Positions 29,965-40,100 of a stretch of 64,000 bases of DNA are shown piece by piece. The DNA lies in the NCBI GenBank assembly GCA_039654915.1, contig CM077598.1:69034041-69098040 (forward strand), read 5' to 3'. This DNA is from Aquilaria yunnanensis. Its lineage: Eukaryota > Streptophyta > Magnoliopsida > Malvales > Thymelaeaceae. Made by a program: the position numbers and the translations under genes. Within the stretch, counting starts at the first letter, position 1, and the number at the start of each line of letters is the position of its first letter. The notes beneath the pieces were generated by a model. The model saw only the letters and a program-made list of their open reading frames with translations. It was not told the DNA's origin and did not search any database.

Positions 29965-30843
29965 TGATGGCCTGGGGCCTCATCGTTTAGAGTCATGGTG
30001 ACTGTTGGAGAGACTTCTAGGAGGAAGAACGCCTGGAGGATGGTGCGCCCAAGGGAGAGTACCTGAGATGCTCAGAAAAAATGGGGTTAGGAGGCCCCCG
30101 GAGTGTTTTTCCGGGGGGGGAGCCTCCGACGCCCAGGTCAGTGATGGCTGAGAAAAAGGTAGAGGAAGTAGCACAAAGGGCTAGAGAGTCTTGCCTGGTG
30201 ATTTTCTCAGAGTCTGGGAGTCAGACCTTTTGCCAACCAACCTCCTGCCAAGTATTTATTTCTTGGTATTTATAGGAGTGCCTAGCCCATTCAGATCGGG
30301 ACACGTGTTCAGTCGGATGTTCCCTGAGTTTCTGGGCGTAGGGGACAGATAGCTGGTAGCAGGTTGCCTTGAGCCTTGTGTTGAGATTGGCCATGATGTG
30401 ATTTTGACGGCGTCAGTGTGCCAGAGCGCCTATTGAGGCGGCTTTATGATGTCTGTGAAAAGACGTGTCAGAGGCTTCCTTAAATGCTTCCTTAAATGCT
30501 CCTGCCGTACTCCCGAGGTCCCTGGGCGAGGTCATCCTTTGGTACGGACGGTGCCTCTTCGGGAAACACGCACCCAGTTCGGGGGTTCCCAGCTTCAGGG
30601 AGTTCCGCCTTCGGGGAGATCATGTTCGGCCCGCAATAGCTGGTGCCTCTTTTCCGAAGGCGATCTGTTTGCAACCTCGGGGGGCTAGTAGTATCCTCAA
30701 GTTTCCTGGCGTGCCGGGCTCGGAGCTCTTCGTCTATCTCCCGAGGTGTATGATCTCATTTTCACTCGGGTATCGCCAGTCTCTTCTGGCCATTCTTATG
30801 GCCGGGAGTTCGGCCAGATAGAGGCGATAGCCTTTGGCTATCA
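29965..30843 (-). repeat. 3' LTR of element F, 879 bp
   Basis: Read on the minus strand it starts TGATAGCCAAAGGCTATCGCC and ends GGCCCCAGGCCATCA. The G-box is at 30302-30307 and TATAAATA at 30274-30267. The internal polypurine tract follows at 30844-30856. Confidence 0.9.
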
Positions 30844-30856
30844 CATGCCCCCCTTT
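30844..30856 (-). promoter_or_regulatory. Polypurine tract of element F
   Basis: The minus strand reads AAAGGGGGGCATG directly before the LTR. Confidence 0.8.
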
Positions 30857-31226
30857 GGAAAGCCGAAGTGAAGACTTCGGTTTTGCATCTCTTTCCGAGG
30901 TTGTTCTTGGGAGTTTCTTAGGAAGCTCAACCTGTTTCGAGGATGCACCTTCTGCCCAAAGGGCTGTTCGGCCTTGGCCTGTTCTTTGGTGTCTTCGAGG
31001 CGGAGCCTGTGCCGAAGATACACCTCTTGCCCGAAGGTCATGGGCTGTTTGGCCATAGCCTGTCTCTTGGTGTCCTCGAGGTGGCCTGCTCTATGTTTCT
31101 GCAGGTTTGATGGCCAAGCGTGTCAGTCTGAGCGACGCGTCCCAGCTTTTTAGGGATGTCAGAAGACGTGCTCCCTTTTTCCTAGGGATGTCAGGAGACG
31201 TGTCCCCGTTTTGGCGCGGCGGCTGA

Positions 31227-31369
31227 CACGTGGCACTTTGCCATTGGAGGAGAGTTGCGTCGGTTATAGACGGCGCGCCTTTTCAGGTGCAGAGGGAAGT
31301 TACGACGACGGTTCGCCTCCAAAGGGTACTTATGACAACGTTTTGGTTACCCACCTCTGGCCTATAAAT
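31227..31369 (+). promoter_or_regulatory. Antisense gene promoter of element F
   Basis: CACGTG is at 31227-31232 in GACACGTGGCAC and TATAAAT at 31363. The spacing is the same 131 bp as in A, G and I. The interval 30857-31226 upstream carries the duplicated block around GGCTGTTCGGCC and no gene. Confidence 0.7.
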
Positions 31370-31621
31370 GGCTCGTTTCATCATAAGTTCCTTTTTCTTT
31401 TTCTTCTGCTCTTCTCTCTACTTTGCCCCTGTTCTTGCACTTTCTTGCTTTCTGTGGTGGAGCTGCCTTAATCAGAGCTTTTTCCAACCAACTTTCACGA
31501 CGGCGTCCTCAGACTTTGGCAAATCTTTTGGTGGGTTTTTGTTTTCCAGAGTGTTTTGATCTCTCTGTTCTTTGGAGTTTTTTCTGGAAACTGTTTTTTT
31601 GTCTTTTCCAAACTCGCTTTC

Positions 31622-34061
31622 ATGTCTACAATGCCTATCCCTGAGAGCTGGCAGCCTCTTTTAGCCCATCCTTGTTGCACCACCCCTGCAAAGTTAGAGA
31701 GGTGGAAGAAAAAGTTCTTTCTTCCCTCTTACGCCATTACTAGGTTGCCTCGTTCTAGCCATTATGCTTTTTCAAAGCACAGAAATGAGGTTACCATTTT
31801 TTGAGCCCAGCTGAAGGCCGGTCTTTGGTATCCTCCCCCGAAGATGGTTTGTGAGTTCTGCAAATTTCATGGCATTGCTATGAACCAGCTTCCCCCGAAC
31901 ACGTTCTGCTATTTTAATGCGTTCCTCTGCATGTGTGGCGTGTTCGGGATAGAACCCCATTTTATAATCTTCATGCAGTACTACAAGCTCTCTGTGGTCC
32001 CAAAGGGTGGCTTCTATTTCATGCTACCTCGGGGATCCGGGAGCAAAAAATTCATGTTCACCTTCGCCACTAAGGACAGCTGGCGGGGGTGGCAACAGAA
32101 GTTCTTCTTCCTGAAGAAAGTTGAGGCCTGGTCGTACGTCCCGACCAAATGGGCTCAAGGAATACTTAATGTGGACGTCGTTGATCCGAGGATGCTGCTG
32201 ACTCCAGAGTTGGCTCCCGTGTTCGCGGATTTCGACGCCCGAATTCGGGCTGTCTCTGACTGGACTCCCGAGGTCGTTCCGCGTGCCCTTTACCCTTTTC
32301 CTATCAACTGGAAGTTGATGACCGAAGAGGTCCTTCGGGAACTAAAGGTGGTGAAGGAGCACGAGACTGACCTCAAGATGCCAGCTCCTGCCATCGCTGG
32401 GAAGGATTCCTAGTTGGTCAAGCTTCTTAAGGAGGAAATTTCTTTCGAAACGCTTGTCGAAAGTGAGTTGTCTTCTACTCCCTTGCTATTTTGTTCCTCG
32501 GACTTACGCTGATATTTCTCTTCTTTTTCAGAGATGGGCGACGGGACTGCCGCCTATTACAAGTCCCTTTTCTCCGGCCAAGTGGAGAAGAGGGAGCAGA
32601 CAAAGAAGGCAACTTCCCGAAGGCGGAAGTCTGTCGGTGCTGGTCCTTCGGTTAAACGGGCGAAGAAGACTGTTCTTTCCTCCCCTTTGGAAAGTATTGG
32701 GGAGGAAAGCGAGGACGCTGAGGCCGCTGTTGCTTCGCTGCCCGATCCTTCAGCCGAGGTTCCTGCCGCCACCGACATCCCTCACACCGACGCCCCTCCC
32801 CAAAGTCCTACCCCGTCGTAAGTCCTTCTGGACGTCGTGGTAGAGGCACCTTCTGCCGTGGAGCGGCGCAGGCAGAAGGGTAAGGGGATTTTGACCGAGG
32901 AGGCTGAGGACTCCGAGGACATTGTTGTCGAGGTCCCTCCAGGTTAGTCTTCAGATAAAGTACGGTACAGTTCCTTTTCTTTTCTGGATTTTCTTCTTTT
33001 TCTTTAACTTCCTTCTCATTTTTGCCATGCAGGGGAGTTGCTTACCCCTGGATGGGCGACCGAACACGCGAAGGCGCGGGCCCTTCGCGATGCCAAAGTC
33101 CCGCAAGGGAAGGTTCCCAAAGAGCCTTTCTGGACATTCACAGAGGACATGAACTTGTACTCCGAGGACTGTCCTGAAATGGCGAAGCAAATTTCGAAGG
33201 GGGTGCTTACAGAGGCCTCCTTCAAGGCTATTGCGGCGGCCCATCCGGATGATGACACCCTTGCTGCCAAAGTCACCGAGCATGCTGCTCAGGTATGTTC
33301 TTCACACCTTTTTCCCTTCAATTTTTCCTAAGTGCCTGGCTCTTACTGACCTCGCGTTCATCTTTTTGCAGCTGCTGGGATACGCCGGCTTTCTCCGAGT
33401 TCGGGTGGCCAGGCATGCGAAGTTCCGAGCTTCGGCCTTAGAGGCCTTAGAGAAGGCGAAGGCCACTCGCTTGGCATTGACCGCCGAGAACCAGCAGCTG
33501 TCAGATGCTGCGAAGGAAGAAGTTGCCACCCTTCGGGAGGAGTTCCGGAAGGAGAAAGAAGAACTTGAGAAGGATTCCTCCCGGAAGATTGCTGACCTCG
33601 GCGAACAGATAAAGGGAATGCTGGCCGCCAACGGGGAGCTCCTAAAGGACAAGTCAGATTCTGACAAGCTCATACTGGCGCTGACAGCTGAGAAAAACAT
33701 CCTTGCAGCTGAGGTCAAGTCCTTGAAGAAGGATCCGAAGGGGAAGAAGCAGATAAAGGCGCTGGACGAGGAGATCGTGGATCTGAAGGATGAGCTTGAC
33801 GACCTCGAGCTTGAGAAGAGCAAGTCTGATCAAATGGCCAAGGTCGCTTTTCAGGATGGCTTTTGCCTTACTCGGCACCAGGTCCTCCAGAGGTTCCCAG
33901 ATCTGGACCTCTCTTTTCTAGAGGCTCTAAACATTCCTGAGGGACCTCGGTGGGAATGGTCTAAGGTCGAACACTTGAAGCTTCCTCCTTCAATTCCAGC
34001 GCCGAAGGTGGTGGAAAAGGGTGGGCCAGCAAGTGGCTCTCGGGACGCTGTGAACCCTTAG
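31622..34061 (+). pseudogene. Antisense gene of element F, four exons with three nonsense codons
   Basis: Exons are 31622-32462, 32532-32942, 33033-33292 and 33372-34061, with GT/AG introns of 69, 90 and 79 bp. It is co-linear with the intact G copy. Premature stops are TGA at 31802 (CGA in G), TAG at 32411 (TGG in G) and TAA at 32818 (CAA in G). All three are C-to-T or G-to-A changes. The core domain, coiled coil and end (SGSRDAVNP) are otherwise well kept, so inactivation is recent. Confidence 0.9.
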
Positions 34062-34189
34062 GCTATTTTAGGGCCCCTTTTCCTTCCCTTCTATTTTGTT
34101 TTCCTTCTTCGGGCACTTCTTTATTATAAAGCAGCTTACTCCTTAATGAAGACTTTTTTGGCTAAGTGTTTCTTCAAGTTTCTTTATTT

Positions 34190-34535
34190 TCATTTCCCCG
34201 AACGCATTTTGCTCAAGAGACTTCGGAGAACCTGCAATCAAAGAAACTTTATTACCTTCTGTTGGCCGAGCCTATTTGCTCTGGAGGCTTTTTTGGAAGG
34301 TCTGTAAAATCTGACTAAGTCTTTTTGCAGGTTTTGAATTTCCATTTTGTCCCGACCACGTTTGCTCGAGGGACTTCGGAAAACACTTAGTCACAATTTT
34401 CCTTCTTTTCGTTTTGTCCCGAGCATGTTTGCTCAAGAGACTTCAGAAAACTGTCTCTGCGCTTATTTCGGTGAGTACTGCTGGGAGATCTTTCCATCTT
34501 TCCCGAGCGTGATGGCTCAAGGGACTTCGGAAAGT
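34190..34535. repeat. Stem-loop motif array, element F
   Basis: About five copies of CCCGAGCATGTTTGCTCAAGAGACTT-like units lie between the antisense stop (34061) and the pol stop (34658), near 34196, 34265, 34349, 34418 and 34501. Confidence 0.7.
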
Positions 34536-34657
34536 CATATCTGCGCTTGTGGTGAGCATTTTCGCGGAATTCTGTACAATTCTGCACTTAAGAAATTTTC
34601 TCAAGACACTTCTGTACTTAGAATATTTTTCGTTCAACGCGATTCCTCCGCTCAACC

Positions 34658-36098
34658 TTAGGCGTAGAATTTTTTCAAGGCGTCTGAGTGCCAAGTGTTT
34701 TTCAATTCTACGCCTTCGGCGTTGCCAAGCTTGTACATGCCTTTTCGTACTTCGGCAAGAACCACATATGGTCCTTCCCAGTTCGCGCGAAGTACTCCGT
34801 GGGACGGCCTTCGGGGTGCGAAGTCAGCCTTTCTGAGAACGAGGTCTCCTTTCTTGATCTCTTTCGGCCTGGCCCGTAAGTTTATAGCCGCGGCCACTCT
34901 TTGCTGAAAAGCTTTTCTTCACAGCTCGGCTATTTCTTTGTGTTCGCCAATGAGGTCAAGCTTGGTTCTGAGGCCGAGGTCGTTTCCACCTTCATCAAAT
35001 ATTTGCACCCGTATTGATGGTCTGACTATCTCGACTGGGATAATGGCCTCTGTCCCGAAGACTAGTGAGAAGGGAGTTTCCCCTGTGGCCCTTCGGGGCG
35101 TCGTTCGGTAGCTCCACAATACGCTTTGGAGTTCTCCTGGCCATTTCCCTTTTGCTTCTCCCAGTCTCTTTTTCACGCCATCTTTTATGGTCCTGTTCGA
35201 TACTTCCACCTGCCCGTTACTTTGGGGGTGAGCTACTGGGGTGAAGTGCATCTTTATTCCGAGGTCGTTGATAAATTCCTGGAATCCTTTGTCTATTAAC
35301 TGGGATCCATTATCAGCTACTAGTACCCTCGGTATGCCAAATCTGCATAAAATGTTCTTCCATACGAACTTTTGCACTTCTTTCGCCGAGATAGTTGCCA
35401 GCGGTTCTGCCTCGACCCATTTAGAGAAATAGTCCACTGCTACAACGCAGAATTTCATGCCTCCGGGTACCATGGGGAGTGGCCCAATAAGGTCTAGACC
35501 CCAGACTGCGAAGGGCCAAGGATAGTCAGCCGAGGTTACCATTTCCAAGGGTGCCCTCTGTATGTTCGCGTGCCTTTGGCAACTGCCGCATTTTCGGACG
35601 AACTGTCTTGCGTCCTTTCTCAGGGTAGGCCAGAAGTATCCTTGGTGAAGTATCACCGCCGGAAGGGCATCAGTTCCAATATGTGAACCACACATGCCTT
35701 CGTGGACCTCTTCAAGGACCATTTCAGTATCCTCTTCATCCACGCATCTTTGCAGCGGGTTTGCATATCCCTGTCGGTATAATTCTTCACCAATCAGGAA
35801 GAATCGGCCTGAACGTCTTCGTAGTTTTGCAGCATCACCGGGGTCTTCGGGGAGCACATTTTCTGTGAGGTATCTTTTTATGGGATCTTTCCATCCCTTT
35901 CCCGAGGTCGCTATGCTCAGCACTGAGATGCTCGGATAATCTAGCACCTCGGTGTATGTTTTTGACTTCGCCAAGCAATCTGCCTCTGTGTTATTCCACC
36001 GAGGCACATTTTCGATCCGTACGGCGTAAAACTCTTGGATGAGCTTTGCTACCAGCTCATGGTATTTTGCCAAGATTGGGTCATTCGCCCCATAATCT
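34658..36098 (-). pseudogene. Element F pol: integrase and end of archaeal RNase H
   Basis: The minus-strand frame is open from 36073 to 34919, with the integrase zinc site (HEGMCGSH, CGSCQRH), WGLDLIGPLP, VADNGSQ and QSNGQVEVSNRT, so D, D and E are all present. A single TGA at 34921-34919 (AGA in relatives) separates the C-terminal tail, which continues in frame to the stop at 34658. The upstream part of pol lies beyond the copia-like LTR at 37515. Confidence 0.9.
36094..36098. repeat. Target-site duplication of the copia-like solo LTR
   Basis: AATCT at 36094-36098 is repeated at 37515-37519. Removing the insert and one copy restores the sequence seen in element G at the same place. Confidence 0.95.
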
Positions 36099-37514
36099 TG
36101 TTAGTGTTGTGCCCAAAAAGCCAATCATGAGATGATTGTATTTTTGCAAATTGAGTCATGATATTTTATTGAGGCATTAATCCAGCAATTTTGTTTGTTG
36201 TGTTGTTTCTGCGTAACGTAATAAACATAATTGTAACCCTAGAATAATGATATTCTTAAACGTCCCTAGTCTAGTACTATTGTGGAGCGGGTTGCAATAA
36301 TACATAATGACTAGCATATCTGGAGACTGATATGAGATATGTAGTCTACATATGGGTACAAGTTGGAGAACTTGTGTACTGGACCGACCCACCATGAGAA
36401 CACTTCATGGATCGTTATATGAGTGTCATAAGTGATTCTCATAGTGATCATGGTATATGTAGTCCTTCGACCTAAGATCATCAAGGTTCCCTACATGTGA
36501 GTCACATACTTTGATACTTTCCTTTGTTGCTCGTAACTGAGTAAACTTGAAGGAGGTCATTGGGTATGTCACATATCATGCGGAGGGATTTGTATGATCA
36601 AGATGGGATTTGTCCCTCCTATGTAACGGGAGTGATATCTTTGGGCCCCTTGATAGAGTGAGACTTAGAAAATGCATGGCCATGCTCCGATGAGTTGATA
36701 TATGATATCAATGTCATCAGTTTAAGTTAGTCTACTCGGTAATCAAGAAACCAAAGATTGGGCTATACGAGAGTGACACATTCCATGTCTCGTGCTTAGT
36801 CTTGATATCTTGGACAAAGGGACAATGGCATATATCGGTGATGATCATAAAGGTTTAGTCGATTCACCGACAATCTTGTCACTTGGGTAGCAATGATGTG
36901 TTGCTAGACACCGCTCATTGCTTATGATCATAAATGTGATTTATGATCATTGCCAACATGGCAAGAGCCTATTGGGTCGCACATGTAGAGCTATTTGGAT
37001 CATTAGAGTGCATGGGCTAATTATTTGGGTTATGGTTTCACTTTAATTTCGTATTAATAATGGGCCAAGGAGTTGAGCCATTATTAAGCCCGAAATTAAA
37101 TCCTAATTGGATTAGGGCTTTGAAACCCATTACGCCTGGAAGTTGAGTCTCACTATAAATACAACTTTTAAGTGAGAAATTCGCAGGTCTCCTTGCCCTA
37201 GCCTCCCAAAAGGACAGCCACACTCTTCTCTTGCAATTCCTTGGAGGACACAAGCTAGCACTGCGAGCGCAAGAGAAACGCATCTGCCGGGACGTGGTGG
37301 AAGCGTGGTGATCCCGAGAGGCTCCTGTGGATACCATAGAGAGCCTGAACACGTCAACTGTTCAGGTTTTGTGATTCGACTCTACAGTTGAGTGAGAGAT
37401 CTCAACCGAAAATTAGGTATGAAATTTTCGAACACCCGGTTTACCCCGTTTCACTTGGATCCTGGAGGGTTTCGGTTAAATTCCGCTGCGCTGTTTGGCT
37501 CCCGAAACCCAACA
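36099..37514 (+). mobile_element. Solo LTR, probably Ty1/copia, 1416 bp
   Basis: It starts TGTTAGTG and ends CCCAACA (inverted ends TGTT / AACA), flanked by AATCT duplications. There is no internal region, primer site or polypurine tract, so it is a solo LTR left by recombination between two LTRs. TATAAATA lies at 37154. I see no coding sequence. The copia assignment is from end sequence and length only. Confidence 0.88.
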
Positions 37515-38421
37515 AATCTCCTGCCGTCTGCCGAACTACCAACTGGGAATTGCTATGAGCCTTTAAGTTTCTCACGCCAATCCTTCTGGCCAAGCGTAAT
37601 CCCGCTATGAGGGCTTCATACTCTACAACATTGTTAGTGACGCTGAAGCTGAACTTAATAGCCTTCTTTACCTCTAGGCCTTTGGGTCCTCTGATAATTA
37701 CTCCAGCTCCCTGGTGTTCGGTCCCCGAGGCTCCGTCAACATGCAAGGTCCATTCTGGCTCACCCTCGTTCGGATCTTGGTGGCTGTCCTCAGTGGTGGG
37801 TACTTCGACGATAAAATCTGCCAATGCTTGGGCCTTTATGGCCTTCCGAGGCTCATATATGATTTCATGCTCGCCAAGCTCTATGTACCATTTGGAGAGC
37901 CTTCCCGAATGATCAACTTTCGTCATAACATCCCGTAGGGGTAGACTACTTCGGACGATGATGGAGTGAGCCTGAAAGTACGGTCGCAGCCTTCTCCCTG
38001 CAAGCACCAAGGCGTATATAGCTTTTTGAAGCAAAGGGTACCTGATTTCGGCGCCATGCAGGGAGTTGCTGACGTAATAGACGGGCCATTTCTTTGGGCC
38101 TTCTTCTTTCATGAGGACCGAGCTTACAGCTTTCTCCGTGACGGCGAGGTACAATACAAGTGGCTCTCCCTCCCGAGGTTGTCGCAGAGTCGGCAGGTTG
38201 GTTAGGTAGACTTTGAGTTCTTCCCAGGCCTTTTGGCAATCTTCATCCCATGGATGATCATTACTTCCGAGGTCGCCTTCCATTTTTGCTGCCTTTGTAA
38301 GGACTTTGAAGAAAGGTCGGCACCTATCTCCGTACCTGGAAATAAACCTGCTCAGGGAGGTTATTCTTCCGGTGAGCCTCTGAACGTCTTTGACTGTAGC
38401 CGGAGTTCGGAACTCAAGTAG
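37515..38421 (-). pseudogene. Element F pol: RT end, degenerate RNase H, archaeal-type RNase H
   Basis: The frame is open from 38421 down to the solo LTR. It contains LTGRITSLSRFISRYG, the degenerate RNase H (LYLAVTEKAVSSVL) and the archaeal RNase H (HVDGASG, EYEALIAG). In the latter the third acidic residue is changed: AHSNSQLVV in place of AHSDSQLVV. The part is missense-damaged rather than stop-damaged and cut on both sides by insertions. Confidence 0.9.
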
Positions 38422-39296
38422 TGATGGCCTGGGGCCTCATCGTTTGTAGTCCTAGTGACTGGTGGAGAGACTTCTGGGAGGAAGAACGCCTAGAGGATGG
38501 ATCGCCCAAGGGAGTGTGCCTGAAAGCTCAGAAACAAAGGGTTAGGAGGCCCCCGGAGTATTTTTCTGGGGGGGGAGCCTCCGATGCCCAAGTCAGGGGT
38601 GGCTGAGAAAAAGGCAAAGGTAATAATACACACGGCTGAAGAGTCTCACCTGGTAATTTTCTCAGAGTGTGGGAGCAGTGTTTTTCCAACCAACCTCCTG
38701 CCAAGTATTTATTTCCTGGTATTTATAGGAGTGCCTAGCCCGTTCAGATCGCTACACGTGTTCGGTCGGATGTTCCTGAACTTCTGGGCGTAGGAGACAG
38801 ATAGCTGGTACCAGGTTGCCTTGAGCCACGTGCGGAGATGGGCCATGATGTGATTCTGATGGCGTCCGTGTGTCAGAGCGCCTTTCGAGGCGGCTTGTGA
38901 CGTCTTGAAAGGACGTGTCAGAGGCTTCCTTAAATGCTTCCATAAATGCTCCTGCCGTACTCCCGAGGTCCCTGGGCGAGGTCGTCCTTTGGTACGGACG
39001 GTGCCTCTTCGGGAAACACGCACCCAGTTCGGGGGTTCCCAGCTTCAGGGAGTTCCGCCTTCGGTGAGATCGTGTTCGGCTCGCTAAGTCTTTTGCCGCT
39101 TTTTCGAAGGTGATCGGTACACAACCTTGGGGGGGGACAAGTAGTGTCCTCAGGTTTTCTTGGCATGCCGGGCTCGGAGCTCTTCGGCTATCGCCAAGGT
39201 GCATGATCACACCTTTTCTCGGGTAGCGCCAGTTTCTTCTGGCCATTCTTGTGGCAGGGAGTTCGGCCAGATAGAGGCAATAGCGTTTGGCTATCA
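38422..39296 (-). repeat. 3' LTR of element G, 875 bp
   Basis: The plus strand begins TGATGGCCTGGGGCC and ends GGCTATCA. The portion comparable with the 5' LTR stub (48644-48797) shows only a handful of differences. The polypurine tract follows at 39297-39309 (minus strand AAAGGGGGGCATG). Confidence 0.9.
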
Positions 39297-39704
39297 CATG
39301 CCCCCCTTTGGAAAGCCGAAGTGAAGACTTCGGTTTTGCATCTCTTTCCGAGGTTGTTCATGGGAGTCTCTTGGAAGCTCAACCTATTCCGAGGATGTGC
39401 CTTTTGCCCGAAGATCATGGGCTCTTCGCCCTTGGCCTGTTCTTTGGTGTCTTCGAGGCGGAGCCTGTGCCGAAGATACACCTCTTGCCCGAAGGTCATG
39501 GGCTGTTCGGCCATAGCCTGTCTCTTGGCGTCCTCGAGTTGGCCTGCTTTTTGTTTCTGCAGGTCTGTTTCGCCAAGCGTGTCAGTTTGAACGGCGCGTC
39601 CCAGTTTTCCAGGGATATCAGAAGACGTGTCCCAGTCAGGGGACGTGTCCCAGTTTTCAAGGGACGTTTGGAGGACGTGTCCCCCATTTTTGCACAGCGG
39701 TTGA

Positions 39705-39848
39705 CACGTGGTGCTTTGCCATTGGAGGAGAGTCACGTCGGTTACAGAGGGCGCGCCTTTTCAGGTGCAGAGAGCAGTTACGGCAACGGTTCGCCTCCAA
39801 AGGGTACTTATGACGATGTTTCGGTTACCCACCTCTGGCTTATAAATA
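39705..39848 (+). promoter_or_regulatory. Antisense gene promoter of element G
   Basis: CACGTG is at 39705-39710 (GACACGTGG) and TATAAATA at 39841-39848; the ATG follows 260 bp after the TATA start. Upstream (39310-39704) are two tandem blocks around GGCTGTTCGGCC and several GACGTGTCCC repeats, with no gene. Confidence 0.75.
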
Positions 39849-40100
39849 GCCCTTTCCATCATAAGTTCCTTTTCCTTTTTCTTCTGCTCTTGTCTCTGCT
39901 TTGCCCCTGTTCTTGCACTTTCTTGCTTTCTGTGGTGGAGCTATCTTAATCAGAGCTTTTTTCCAGCCAGCTTTCACGACGGCGTCCTCAGATTTTGGCA
40001 AGTCTTTCGGTGGGTTTTTGTTTTCCAGAGCGTTTTGATCCCTCTGTTCTTTGGAGTTTTTTCTGGAAACTATTTTCTTGTTTTTTCCAAACTCATTTTC

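Larger units (their letters stand above)
29965..38421 (-). mobile_element. Tat element F, 3' portion, with a nested solo LTR
   Basis: In plus-strand order it has 3' LTR, polypurine tract, antisense gene (plus), stem-loop array and pol (minus). Pol is interrupted by a copia-like solo LTR (36099-37514) and then cut at 38422 by the related element G. Gag and the 5' LTR should lie right of the window. F is inserted in element E; GTACC (29960-29964) is the candidate target duplication. Confidence 0.9.
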
